This document shows, piece by piece, positions 45,751 through 54,726 of a DNA stretch of 64,000 nt (the first letter of the stretch is position 1; every line of letters begins with the position of its first letter). The notes under the pieces are model-generated. The model saw only the letters and a program-made list of their open reading frames with translations. It did no database searches and was not told where the DNA came from. A program made the position numbers and the translations under genes. The stretch comes from Trichormus sp. NMC-1 (GTDB lineage: Bacteria > Cyanobacteriota > Cyanobacteriia > Cyanobacteriales > Nostocaceae): NCBI RefSeq assembly GCF_001858025.1, contig NZ_LZQD01000002.1, forward strand, positions 824,572 to 888,571, written 5' to 3'.

Positions 45751-46403
45751 ATCAGTAGAATTAACTGGTGTTTCTGGGGTTTTAGCGAATGGAGGCCGGA
45801 GTATTAGTTTCCTCAGTGCTGATACTTATACTAATAGCAGAGGAGGTGATATTTACCTTTCTACACCAGTGCTGACTCTTGAGAATGGGGGGATAATTTC
45901 GGCGGCTTCTTTAGGTTCAGGTGATGCAGGAAATATTACTATTGATGCGGGGCTTGTACAGCTTTTAGGTATTCAAAATCCAGGGGAATTAAATAGTAGA
46001 ATTCAAGCTTCTGTGGGTCAACTACCTAACCCCATTATCCCTCAAAAACCTGAATTAACCCCAGTTCAACCAGAACAGTCTCCACCTACTCCCCTGGAAA
46101 CAAATCCACCCATACCGCAACCGGGGGAAATATCGCCGCAGATTCCGGGGACAATTCGTGTAGAAGGCGTTGAATTTGAGGGAAACACTGCATTTAGCGA
46201 TCGCCAACTTGCAGAAGTCACCAAGCCCTTTACAGATAGGGAAATCACCTTTGGGGAACTGATAGCAATAGAGACAGCCATAACGCAAAAATATGTCGAA
46301 GCCGGATATATAAATTCTGGTGCGGTGATTTCTGCTAACCAAACCTTTCCTAGAGAAGGTGGTGTGGTAAAAATCCAGATTATTGAAGGGGAATTAACAG
46401 AAA
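45751..46403 (+). pseudogene. mosaic of an exact tpsA piece joined in frame to an exact tpsB piece
   Basis: 45751-46017 equals 42107-42373 (267 bp of tpsA) and 46018-46403 equals 38759-39144 (386 bp of tpsB), with no mismatch I can find and a clean joint between 46017 and 46018. The order is reversed relative to the sources. The reading frame is kept across the joint, so an ORF at 45869-46438 (189 residues) reads LNSRIQASVG from TpsA then QLPNPIIPQK from TpsB, up to the end of POTRA 1. No signal peptide or complete domain of TpsA, so likely non-functional. It occupies the space directly before the CHAT gene. Confidence 0.9.
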
Positions 46404-46434
46404 ATAATATAAATATGCTTATTCAGATTTATTC

Positions 46435-49038
46435 ATGAAATTTACCCAATCGCTTTTAAAATCAATTTTATTGTTTTTCCTCTCTCTGTTGTTGACAATT
46501 GGCGTTACTCCTGTAATGGCTCAAATCCAACAACCACAGACAATTATTCAACAAGCTCGAATTCTTTATGATGCGGGAAAGTTTCCAGAAGTTGTCTTTT
46601 TATTACAACAAGCTGCAACCGGATTTAAGAATCAGGGAGACTTCTTAAATCAAGGTATAGTATTAAGTAATCTCGCTGCAACCTTCGGACAGTTAGGACA
46701 ATGGGAACAAGCAGAAGAAAATATCAATTCTAGTCTTTCCCTTCTCAAATCCCAAACTCCAACTTCCAAACAACAGCGCATACTTGCCCAAAGTCTCGAT
46801 ATTCAAGGACAATTACAACTAGAACGGGGTAAAATTCAAGATGCTCTAGATACTTGGATTATGTCAGCTAAAATCTACAAACAGCTAGGAGCAAAAGAAC
46901 GAATTATCCAAAGTCAAATTAACCAAAGTCTAGCTTTACAATCATTAGGATTATATCCCAGAGCTTGCCAAACACTATTACTATCTTTAAATTTAGAAAC
47001 ATCAACCTGTGAAGTTGACTCTGCAACATTAGCAACTTGGAAAAATCAATCATTCTCTTTGCAGAATATACAATCTATAAATGCTTTAGGTCATGTTCTG
47101 CGAGTTTTAGGACAGTTGCATGAATCTCAAGAAGTTTTAAATTTGGGTTTACAAGCTGCTGAAAAATTAAGTCTTCCTCAAATCGCAGCAGAAGTTTATT
47201 TAAATATTGGAAATACAGCCCGTGCTTTTGCTAATCAACCTGGTTTAAATAAACAACAAAAAAATCAATATCAAGAAAATTCACTTGCTGCTTATATTAA
47301 TTCTGCTCAATTAGCAACTCGTCAAAATACTCAAATTCAAGCTTTATTAAATCGTCTCAGTTTATTTACAAATTTGCAAAACTGGCAAGAAGCACAAACT
47401 TTATGGTTAACATTAAAACCGCAAATTAATCAAATTTATAATAATCAAACGGGAATCTACTCTCAAATTAATCTAGTTGAAAGTTTAATTAAATTAGCAA
47501 TACATTATTCTGAATCATTTACAGAAATTGAGCAAATTCTTAACCGTGCTTATCAACAAGCCCAAAATTTAGGAACTCCCCGCACTCAAGCTTATATATT
47601 ACTCACTCAGGGAAGATTATCTGAACTGCAAAAACAATGGAAAAGAGCGGAAAACTATACAACTCAAGCGTTGAATTTAGCTCCATCTTTTGAATATCCT
47701 GATATTGCTTATCAATTATTTTGGCAATTAGGACGTATTCAACAATTACAAAAAAATACTGAAGGCGCAATTTCTCAATATACTCAATCTATTAAAATTC
47801 TAGGTTCTTTGCGCGGTGACTTAGTGACAGTTAACCCTGATGTCCAATTTTCTTTTCGGGAAAGTGTAGAACCTATTTATCGGGAGTTAGTCGGGTTGCT
47901 ACTGCAAGAAGAATCTCCCAATCAGGCTAAATTGCAACAAGCTCGGCAGATAATTGAATCTTTGCAATTAGCAGAATTAGATAACTTTTTCCGTGATGCT
48001 TGTGCAGATGCTAAACCGAAATTAATTGATCAAATTGATCCCACTGCTGCTGTTATTTATCCGATTATTTTAAATGACAGACTAGAAGTTATTCTCTCTA
48101 TTCCTGGTAAACCTTTACGTAAATACACAACTAATCAACCCCAAGCAGAATTAAAAAATGCCATTAAGCAAGCCCGAATTTCCCTGAGACGGACGGCTTT
48201 TACGCAAGAGCGATTACCCAAAGTTCAAAAACTTTACGATTGGCTAATTCGTCCCGCAGAGGCTGATTTGACTGCCAATGGTATCAAAACTTTGGTATTT
48301 GTCCTCGATGGTGCTTTACAGAGTTTACCAATGGCCACGCTTCATGATGGCCAACAATATCTCCTAGAAAAATATAACATTGCTCTGACTCCTGGACTCC
48401 AACTTCTCGAACCTAAACCCCTCACCCAAGTTAAACTCAAAGCCTTAATTGCGGCTTTAACGGAAGCACGTCAGGGTTTTCCAGCTTTACCAGATGTGGC
48501 TACTGAAGTTCAACAGATTTCATCAGAAATACCAACACATACACTTTTAAATCAGCAGTTTATAGTTGAGGCGCTACAAAAGCAAATTAAAGCCGTGTCT
48601 TTTCCCATTGTTCATTTAGCTACACATGGCCAATTTAGCTCTAATGCCGCAGACACCTTTATTTTGACTTGGAATCAGCGGCTAAATGTGAAGGAATTAG
48701 ACCAATTACTCAGAGAATCGCGCAGTAATTCCCAAAAACTTCCTATTGAATTGTTAGTTCTCAGTGCCTGTGAAACGGCTGCTGGTGATGAACGTGCGGC
48801 TTTAGGCTTGGCAGGTATAGCAATTCGTTCGGGCGCTCGTAGCACTGTGGGGACTCTTTGGCAAGTTAACGACGAATCTACATCTATCCTCATTAGTGAA
48901 TTTTACCGACAATTGGCCAAGTCAAAAGTTAGTAAAGCTGAAGCCCTCCGCAATGCTCAACTTTTGCTATTAAAAAATCGTAAGTTCCAGAATCCTTATT
49001 TTTGGTCGGCCTTTGTGTTGATAGGAAATTGGCAATAG
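46435..49038 (+). CDS. exported TPR protein with C-terminal CHAT (caspase-like) domain
   Basis: 867 residues. Signal peptide LKSILLFFLSLLLTIGVTPV, cleavage near VMAQ. TPR-like helical repeats from about 40 to 480 (AQILYDAGKFPEVVFLLQQA-type). CHAT domain about 590-867: VHLATHGQFSS with His731, ELLVLSACETAAGDE with Cys779, then GLAGIAIRSGARSTVGTLWQ and YFWSAFVLIGNW. The His-Cys pair of a clan CD peptidase is intact. TPR-CHAT proteins of this type are commonly next to TPS, DUF928 and CHASE2 genes in cyanobacteria, as here. The first 35 bases of the gene overlap the end of the mosaic ORF; bases 46457-46874 are copied downstream. Confidence 0.92.
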   Translation: MKFTQSLLKSILLFFLSLLLTIGVTPVMAQIQQPQTIIQQARILYDAGKFPEVVFLLQQAATGFKNQGDFLNQGIVLSNLAATFGQLGQWEQAEENINSSLSLLKSQTPTSKQQRILAQSLDIQGQLQLERGKIQDALDTWIMSAKIYKQLGAKERIIQSQINQSLALQSLGLYPRACQTLLLSLNLETSTCEVDSATLATWKNQSFSLQNIQSINALGHVLRVLGQLHESQEVLNLGLQAAEKLSLPQIAAEVYLNIGNTARAFANQPGLNKQQKNQYQENSLAAYINSAQLATRQNTQIQALLNRLSLFTNLQNWQEAQTLWLTLKPQINQIYNNQTGIYSQINLVESLIKLAIHYSESFTEIEQILNRAYQQAQNLGTPRTQAYILLTQGRLSELQKQWKRAENYTTQALNLAPSFEYPDIAYQLFWQLGRIQQLQKNTEGAISQYTQSIKILGSLRGDLVTVNPDVQFSFRESVEPIYRELVGLLLQEESPNQAKLQQARQIIESLQLAELDNFFRDACADAKPKLIDQIDPTAAVIYPIILNDRLEVILSIPGKPLRKYTTNQPQAELKNAIKQARISLRRTAFTQERLPKVQKLYDWLIRPAEADLTANGIKTLVFVLDGALQSLPMATLHDGQQYLLEKYNIALTPGLQLLEPKPLTQVKLKALIAALTEARQGFPALPDVATEVQQISSEIPTHTLLNQQFIVEALQKQIKAVSFPIVHLATHGQFSSNAADTFILTWNQRLNVKELDQLLRESRSNSQKLPIELLVLSACETAAGDERAALGLAGIAIRSGARSTVGTLWQVNDESTSILISEFYRQLAKSKVSKAEALRNAQLLLLKNRKFQNPYFWSAFVLIGNWQ

Positions 49039-49111
49039 ACATTTGGTAAAAATTAAAAAATTATAGGACTTACGCAAAAGAGAACGGAAGTAGGGGTAAT
49101 TCATGAATTAC

Positions 49112-49529
49112 TAAAATCAATTTTATTGTTTTTCCTCTCTCTGTTGTTGACAATTGGCGTTACTCCTGTAATGGCTCAAATCCAACAACCACAGACAATT
49201 ATTCAACAAGCTCGAATTCTTTATGATGCGGGAAAGTTTCCAGAAGTTGTCTTTTTATTACAACAAGCTGCAACCGGATTTAAGAATCAGGGAGACTTCT
49301 TAAATCAAGGTATAGTATTAAGTAATCTCGCTGCAACCTTCGGACAGTTAGGACAATGGGAACAAGCAGAAGAAAATATCAATTCTAGTCTTTCCCTTCT
49401 CAAATCCCAAACTCCAACTTCCAAACAACAGCGCATACTTGCCCAAAGTCTCGATATTCAAGGACAATTACAACTAGAACGGGGTAAAATTCAAGATGCT
49501 CTAGATACTTGGATTATGTCAGCTAAAAT
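49112..49529 (+). pseudogene. exact 418-bp copy of the CHAT gene's 5' part
   Basis: 49112-49529 equals 46457-46874 with no mismatch seen: the signal peptide from LKSILLF on and about 130 residues of the TPR part. The left edge interrupts a hairpin element (GTAGGGGTAATTCATGAATTA at 49091-49111, whose complete form is at 60032-60059). The right edge abuts another hairpin (49537). An ORF at 49126-49584 would still encode an exported 152-residue stub. The rest of the 49039-49765 gap has no other gene. Confidence 0.88.
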
Positions 49530-49536
49530 AAACTTT

Positions 49537-49571
49537 GTAGAGACGTTCCGCCGAAACGTCTCTACTTTTTT
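49537..49571 (+). terminator. hairpin with T-run after the copied CHAT piece
   Basis: GTAGAGACGTT (49537-49547) pairs perfectly with AACGTCTCTAC (49555-49565), 7-base loop, then TTTTTT. It is a dispersed cyanobacterial hairpin and also has the form of a rho-independent terminator between the CHAT gene and the DUF928 gene. Confidence 0.7.
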
Positions 49572-49765
49572 AAAGCTATTGTGAATTTTTACCTGGGGGT
49601 ATTTTATTTTTCAGGACTTTTCAGTATAATCACATTAGTTCTTCATGAAAATTACAATTAATTCATCTCTCTAAGGAGAAATACTTAGAAGCCTAGAAAT
49701 CGCAATTACAGAAATACAGTAAATATTCCTTGTTTATATAACTAGATAACTTTCAATCTTAAATT

Positions 49766-50485
49766 ATGAATATGCAAAAATTATCTCGTTCTGTATTATC
49801 TCTGCTTTTTACCGGACTGGTACTGTTACCCTTAACACCAGCCTACAGTGTCACCTTTCGCGCTAAAGGTAGTCCCCATAAAACCGCAGGGGGCGCAACT
49901 AGGGGAGTTTGTCAGCAGGTTGGGACTTCATCCCCACAACCAATTTTGACGGCATTGATACCAGCGACAGAAAGGGAATTAACCGCAGCGGCTTATCCCA
50001 CAGTGCTGGTGAAAATATCTGAACCGGCAACTCGGAAGGCTGAGTTGACTTTATGGGATGAAGAAGGCAACGGAATTTACCAAACTGTCGTTGATTTGAA
50101 TGCTACCTCCGGAATTACTAGCTTTAAAATTCCGAAAGCGGCTGAACCTTTGGCAGTTGGTAAGCGGTATAAATGGAATCTGGCTTTGATTTGTGATCCA
50201 GAGGAACGACAACGGGATATAGTTCTGGAAGGAAAATTGGAACGTGTCGAACTCAGTTCTGCTCTTAATAGTAGTCTGGCAACTGCCAGTCCTTTAGAAA
50301 AAGCTAAACTCTATGCTCAACATGGGCTTTGGTATGATACTGTAGCCACTTTAGCTGATTTGAAGCGATCGCTTCCCCAAAATACTCAAATTGGCGCTGA
50401 ATGGCACGAACTTCTTCAGTCTGTTGGCTTAACTGAACTTAGCCAAGTACCTGTAGTTGATTGTTGTCAGCAGCCCAAAAATTAA
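49766..50485 (+). CDS. DUF928 family exported protein
   Basis: 239 residues: signal peptide (SVLSLLFTGLVLLPLTPAYS), then TFRAKGSPHKTAGGATRGVC, LTALIPATERELTAAAYPTV, DPEERQRDIVLEGKLERVEL and a helical C-terminal part (SPLEKAKLYAQHGLWYDTVA TLADLKRSLP). These are the landmarks of DUF928, a cyanobacterial periplasmic family of unknown function with an Ig-like N-terminal half. Two conserved cysteines (in GVCQQ and LICDPE) may pair. The gene is 12 bases before the CHASE2 cyclase, hence one operon. Confidence 0.87.
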   Translation: MNMQKLSRSVLSLLFTGLVLLPLTPAYSVTFRAKGSPHKTAGGATRGVCQQVGTSSPQPILTALIPATERELTAAAYPTVLVKISEPATRKAELTLWDEEGNGIYQTVVDLNATSGITSFKIPKAAEPLAVGKRYKWNLALICDPEERQRDIVLEGKLERVELSSALNSSLATASPLEKAKLYAQHGLWYDTVATLADLKRSLPQNTQIGAEWHELLQSVGLTELSQVPVVDCCQQPKN

Positions 50486-50497
50486 CAGTCCGCTGAT

Positions 50498-52432
50498 GTG
50501 ATTAAACTCAAACAGTTTCTCAATAACTGGCGAGCAGTATTGCTAATAACTCCATCAGTAGCGGGTTTCATCATTCTCATGCGGGTTCTGGGATTGTTTC
50601 AGGTGATAGATTGGGCAGCACTCGACCAGTTTTTTAAACTGCGTCCCCCAGAACCTCTAGACTCCCGCATTGTGGTAGTCACTATTGATGAAGACACAAT
50701 TAGAAAAGTTGGACAATGGCCCATCCCTGATGCTGTGCTGGCGAAAATGTTGGATACAATCCGCCAACAAAAACCTGTAGCTATTGGGTTGGATTTATAT
50801 CGAGATTTACCTGTACAACCTGGTAATGAAAAACTCATTGAGATTCTCAAATCTACACCAAATCTAATTGGAGTCAAAAAGGTAGTAGGAGATGGATTTG
50901 GTCCGGCAGTAAATCCCCATCCTATTTTAAATAAACTTGATCAAATAGCTGCTTCTGATTTGTTATTAGACGCTGATGGTAAAGTCCGTCGGGGTCTAAT
51001 TTCTCTTGAGCCTAATTCGGGTGAGCAAGTTATGAGTTTGGGGACAAGACTATCTTTAATGTATTTGGAAAATAAAGGTATTGAGTTAAAAGAACTAGAT
51101 GCTGAAAAACGTCATTATCAATTAGGAAAAGCTACTTTTATCCCTTTTGAAAAAAATGATGGTGGTTATATTCGCACCGATGATCGAGGTTATCAGATTT
51201 TATTGAATTTTAGAGGGACGCAAGAGTACTTTCAAAAATATTCAATCATGGAAGTGTTGAATGGTAAAGTACCACAGGATTGGGGACGCGATCGCATTGT
51301 TTTAATTGGCGCAACTGCGGAAAGTTTACATGATGATTTTTTCACTCCTTATAGTAGTTCTTTTAGTGCTTTTCCAGAAAGAATGCCTGGGGTAGTTATT
51401 CATGCTAATGTTATTAGTCAAATTTTGAGTGCTGCACTTGAAGAAAGACCGATGATGCGAGGTAGTCCCGAAGCAATACAATGGTTATGGATTATTTTAT
51501 GGTCTTTTGTCGGTGCTATTCTCGGCTGGACATTGCGTTCTCAAAAATTTATTCATAAAAATATTTCCTATAAAGAAACAATATTAAGTTTAATAGTGGC
51601 TGGAAGTAGTTTGATTTTTGGTTCTTACCTCGTTTTTCTCCAAGGTTGGTGGATTCCAGTTGTCCCACCTTTAGTAGGTTTAGGAGGATCTGCGATCGCT
51701 ATTGCTATCTACACTACTAGTTTAGAACGTCAAGATCGATACACTCTCATGGCACTGTTTAAACAGCAAGTTACCTCTCAAGTTGCTGATCAAATCTGGA
51801 CATCTCGCCACAATTTGCTCCAGAAAGGGTCAATTGTCGGGCGAGAAATGACAGCAACTGTACTATTTTCAGATTTAGAGGGTTTTACCTCTATTGCTAC
51901 AACCATAAGTCCTACAGCGCTGATGTCTTGGCTGAATGAATATATGCAAGCAATGGCTGATATTGTCCTGGAATATAACGGTATGGTGAATAAATTTATT
52001 GGTGATGCGGTAATGGCGCTTTTTGGTGTACCGATTGAACGCACAAGATTGACAGAAATCGCCGTTGATGCCGAAAATGCAGTAGGTTGTGCTTTAGCAA
52101 TGGCCGATAAATTGCGATCGCTTAATCAACAATGGCAGTTATCAGGTAATCCCACCGTTGCTATTCGCATTGGTATTGCCACAGGAACAGTAGTTACAGG
52201 TATGTTAGGCAATGCCAAAAGAGCAGAATATACAGCCCTGGGAGACACCGTAAACATCGCATCTCGACTAGAAAGTTATGATAAATCTTTGAATTGTGGA
52301 CTTTGCCGAATTTTGATTAGTGAAGAAACTTATCAACATATTAAAGATAAGTTTCCTACAAAATTTATCGGCAGTAGCCAGCTAAAAGGACGAGATCAAT
52401 TAACTCAAATTTACCAAGTTCTACTTTCTTAA
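50498..52432 (+). CDS. CHASE2-domain adenylate cyclase
   Basis: 644 residues from a GTG. TM1 (about 13-31, AVLLITPSVAGFIILMRVLG), CHASE2 sensor outside the membrane (about 40-310), three TM helices (about 325-405), then a class III cyclase domain (about 440-640): VLFSDLEGFTSIATTISP with the first metal Asp, MVNKFIGDAVMALFG with the second metal Asp and the base-reading Lys, and YTALGDTVNIASRLE with the Asp typical of ATP-specific enzymes plus the transition-state Arg. All catalytic residues are present, so it should make cAMP in response to an external signal. Coupled to DUF928 upstream; overlaps the convergent Rieske gene by 4 bases. Confidence 0.93.
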   Translation: MIKLKQFLNNWRAVLLITPSVAGFIILMRVLGLFQVIDWAALDQFFKLRPPEPLDSRIVVVTIDEDTIRKVGQWPIPDAVLAKMLDTIRQQKPVAIGLDLYRDLPVQPGNEKLIEILKSTPNLIGVKKVVGDGFGPAVNPHPILNKLDQIAASDLLLDADGKVRRGLISLEPNSGEQVMSLGTRLSLMYLENKGIELKELDAEKRHYQLGKATFIPFEKNDGGYIRTDDRGYQILLNFRGTQEYFQKYSIMEVLNGKVPQDWGRDRIVLIGATAESLHDDFFTPYSSSFSAFPERMPGVVIHANVISQILSAALEERPMMRGSPEAIQWLWIILWSFVGAILGWTLRSQKFIHKNISYKETILSLIVAGSSLIFGSYLVFLQGWWIPVVPPLVGLGGSAIAIAIYTTSLERQDRYTLMALFKQQVTSQVADQIWTSRHNLLQKGSIVGREMTATVLFSDLEGFTSIATTISPTALMSWLNEYMQAMADIVLEYNGMVNKFIGDAVMALFGVPIERTRLTEIAVDAENAVGCALAMADKLRSLNQQWQLSGNPTVAIRIGIATGTVVTGMLGNAKRAEYTALGDTVNIASRLESYDKSLNCGLCRILISEETYQHIKDKFPTKFIGSSQLKGRDQLTQIYQVLLS

Positions 52433-52869
52433 GTTGCTTTAACTAAGACAGAACCAGCTTCAATCTTAGCTTGATAAGTTTTCAGAGGTTTTTCCGCAGG
52501 ACCTGCTTTCACCTTACCATCACCACCAAATTCTGCATCATGACAGGGACAGACAAATTGATTTTTATTTGTTTTCCACGCAACTGTACAACCTTTGTGA
52601 GTGCAAGTAGGGTTAACAGCAATTAAATTTTTTGCAGCTTTAGATGTCCCTACTACCAATACTGCACCAATGGGTGAATTCTCCGCCAATAATTGCCCAG
52701 TTTTATCTAATTCTGCAATAGTACCCACCTTTTGCCAGCCCTTATTAGCATCATTAGATCCAGAAGTAGCAGATGTGCTGGCTTGGGGAGAACAAGCAGC
52801 AAGTGCGACAGGTAAAGAACTAGCTAAACAACCCAATCCTACCCAATTGATAAACTCACGACGTTTCAT
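52429..52869 (-). CDS. Rieske [2Fe-2S] protein, exported
   Basis: 146 residues. N-terminus MKRREFINWVGLGCLASSLP has a twin-arginine-like KRR motif and a lipobox-like LAAC near residue 25. The Rieske domain has CTHKGC and CPCHDAEF (two Cys, two His ligands), about residues 89-112. It is smaller than cytochrome b6f PetC and resembles the solitary arsenite-oxidase/Rieske-like proteins of cyanobacteria. Partner unknown. Confidence 0.87.
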   Translation of the reverse strand: MKRREFINWVGLGCLASSLPVALAACSPQASTSATSGSNDANKGWQKVGTIAELDKTGQLLAENSPIGAVLVVGTSKAAKNLIAVNPTCTHKGCTVAWKTNKNQFVCPCHDAEFGGDGKVKAGPAEKPLKTYQAKIEAGSVLVKAT

Positions 52870-52930
52870 TAGTTGCTTTTAGTTAATGTGTTGTTTTTCA
52901 CCAATATATATTATTACTTCGATACTGTCA

Positions 52931-53335
52931 TTATTCCTGTAACCAATTCTCTAAACTTAATTCTTCAACTCTCAATAAATCACTATCATTAGAAACGAGA
53001 GTAAAATTTTTAATAATAGCAGTCGCAGCAATTAAAATATCTTCTGTTTGGATTGGTAATCCTCTTAATCTGAGATTCGCATGAATTTCTGACGCTTTTT
53101 CTAAAATCGCTAAATCGTCTAGAAAAATAATTTGGTAATCTTGTCCAATCTTATTAAAAATTTCTGTTTGTTTAGGGGAATTAACAGCAAGTAAACCTCT
53201 TTTTATTTCAAAATAAGTAATGCAGCTAATATAAATTGGCACACCTTGAAATTTCATTACTTCTAACTTTTGCGTAATCTGCAAATTTTTCTTAATCGCA
53301 AAAGAAACAATGTTTGTATCTAATAAATAACTCAA
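52931..53335 (-). CDS. VapC-family PIN-domain toxin
   Basis: 134 residues: MSYLLDTNIVSFAIKKN (Asp6), then ISCITYFEIKRGLL (Glu), IQTEDILIAATAI (Asp) and TLVSNDSDLLRVEEL (Asp). All four acidic residues of the PIN nuclease centre are present, so it is a likely tRNA/rRNA ribonuclease. Its upstream neighbour ends 5 bases before it, so both are one transcript. Confidence 0.88.
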   Translation of the reverse strand: MSYLLDTNIVSFAIKKNLQITQKLEVMKFQGVPIYISCITYFEIKRGLLAVNSPKQTEIFNKIGQDYQIIFLDDLAILEKASEIHANLRLRGLPIQTEDILIAATAIIKNFTLVSNDSDLLRVEELSLENWLQE

Positions 53336-53340
53336 AATAC

Positions 53341-53637
53341 TTATTTCCGTTTAACTGCTTCATCAAAAATTGCGATTTGTTCAGGTGTTAAATCATCTAA
53401 CATTCCTGACATGATTTCTGTTGACATGACAAAGCTACAATTTTCTTTTAACTTGTCATCGGATAAGTTATTGAATTGTTCTTTAGTTAAATTTTGCTGA
53501 ACGATATGATATAAATGTTCAACTATTTCTCTTGGATTAAGTTCTTCTTTAAATAAAGGACGTTCTTCCATTAAAATAGTCACAATTTTCTCAATTCTGT
53601 TGAGCATGGATTCTTGTTGAAGTTCTGTTGATAACAT
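53341..53637 (-). CDS. probable antitoxin of the PIN toxin, unassigned family
   Basis: 98 residues, helical and acidic: MLSTELQQESMLNRIEKIVT, LNPREIVEHLYHIVQQNLTK, LKENCSFVMSTEIMSGMLDD, ending PEQIAIFDEAVKRK. It has no AbrB, RHH or Phd pattern usual for VapB, so it is assigned by position (5 bases before vapC) only. An ATG and a purine stretch precede it. Confidence 0.6.
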   Translation of the reverse strand: MLSTELQQESMLNRIEKIVTILMEERPLFKEELNPREIVEHLYHIVQQNLTKEQFNNLSDDKLKENCSFVMSTEIMSGMLDDLTPEQIAIFDEAVKRK

Positions 53638-53862
53638 AATATTTCTTCCTGGGAAATGTAAATGATATTCATGGATGTTATATATTGTAGCATTTTTTAG
53701 TTTTGTGATGTTTGTTCATTGCTCCAGTGTTAATTTATGAGGAATAGATTGTGTCAGACCTTGAAATTAATAGTTTAATTATTAAGTTTTATATATGATG
53801 CCGTTTTGGTTTAGTATAATATTACAGTGGGTAATGTTTACCCTGTAATTACAAATAAAACA

Positions 53863-54279
53863 ATGCCAGCAAAGGATACTTACCATGATGCGGTTAAAAA
53901 TGCTTTAATTAAGGCTGGTTGGACGATTACCGCTGATCCTTATCCGATTAAGTATGAAGAAATCAGACTTATTGCTGATTTAGCTGGTGAAAAAACGATT
54001 GCTGCGACAAAAGAAAGTGAACAAATTGTTATTGAAGTTAAAAGTTTTTTGAGTCGTTCTCCCATGCGTGAATTTGAAACAGCTTTAGGTCAATATCTGA
54101 TTTATCAAACTTTTCTTTTGGTTACTCATCCTGAATATAAAGTATTTTTAGCCATCAGTAAAAATATTTATGAAAAGTTTTTTGAACAAGTTGCTATTCA
54201 ACTGATTTTACAAAAATATCAAGTTTCACTATTAGTTATTGATATTAATCAAGAGGTGGTTATCAAATGGACAAGCTAA
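53863..54279 (+). CDS. xisH: XisH-family protein
   Basis: 138 residues from the ATG before MPAKDTYHDAVKNALIKAGW. Then KYEEIRLIADLAGEKTIAAT, IVIEVKSFLSRSPMREFETA (a PD-(D/E)XK-like E-x-K) and LGQYLIYQTFLL. XisH with XisI was first found controlling excision of the fdxN element in Anabaena, but most copies are free-standing as here; recent thinking sees a mobile or toxin-like pair with a nuclease fold. The open frame upstream (12 codons from a GTG) is not part of the family. Confidence 0.9.
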   Translation: MPAKDTYHDAVKNALIKAGWTITADPYPIKYEEIRLIADLAGEKTIAATKESEQIVIEVKSFLSRSPMREFETALGQYLIYQTFLLVTHPEYKVFLAISKNIYEKFFEQVAIQLILQKYQVSLLVIDINQEVVIKWTS

Positions 54280-54608
54280 CTCATTATCAAAACTTAATCA
54301 AACAAATTTTAACTGAATATGAAAAAATCTCATCACAAGTAATTGATCCTGATATAGATGAAGTGTTAATGTTTGATGATCAAAGAAGTCAATATCTTTG
54401 GTTTAATATTGGTTGGAAAAATGATAAACGAGTAAAAACAATTTCTGTTTATATTCGCATTAAAAATGAGAAAATTTACATTGAGGAAGATTGGACTGAA
54501 GAGGGAATAGCTACAGACTTATTAAGAGAAGGTGTACCCAAAGAAGATATTGTTTTAGCTTTTTATGATCCAGAAACTCGGAAATTGACTGAGTTTGCTT
54601 TTGCTTAA
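54267..54608 (+). CDS. xisI: XisI-family protein
   Basis: 113 residues: MDKLTHYQNLIKQILTEYEK, DEVLMFDDQRSQYLWFNIGW, IYIEEDWTEEGIATDLLREG, ending VPKEDIVLAFYDPETRKLTE. Standard full-length XisI. Its ATG overlaps xisH by 13 bases, so the two are coupled. The remnant at 32394-32480 is a broken relative. Confidence 0.92.
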   Translation: MDKLTHYQNLIKQILTEYEKISSQVIDPDIDEVLMFDDQRSQYLWFNIGWKNDKRVKTISVYIRIKNEKIYIEEDWTEEGIATDLLREGVPKEDIVLAFYDPETRKLTEFAFA

Positions 54609-54726
54609 TTCTCTTTTTAAAATGATGCAAATAAGTTAGTGTCTGTTCTCAAATTTATAACAGAAAGTATCAAGCCTCTACCTGTGTGTTATAATTTTCC
54701 TAATCTGTGTTAACAGGAGGATCACA

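Noticed and set aside
46055-46342. Minus-strand ORF inside the tps mosaic
   Set aside because: It also appears in the same place inside tpsB (38796-39083) and is just the antisense of the Pro-rich/POTRA DNA.
53863-54608. fdxN excision element
   Set aside because: XisH and XisI are present, but no XisF recombinase or fdxN gene is in the window, so these are taken as a free-standing pair.
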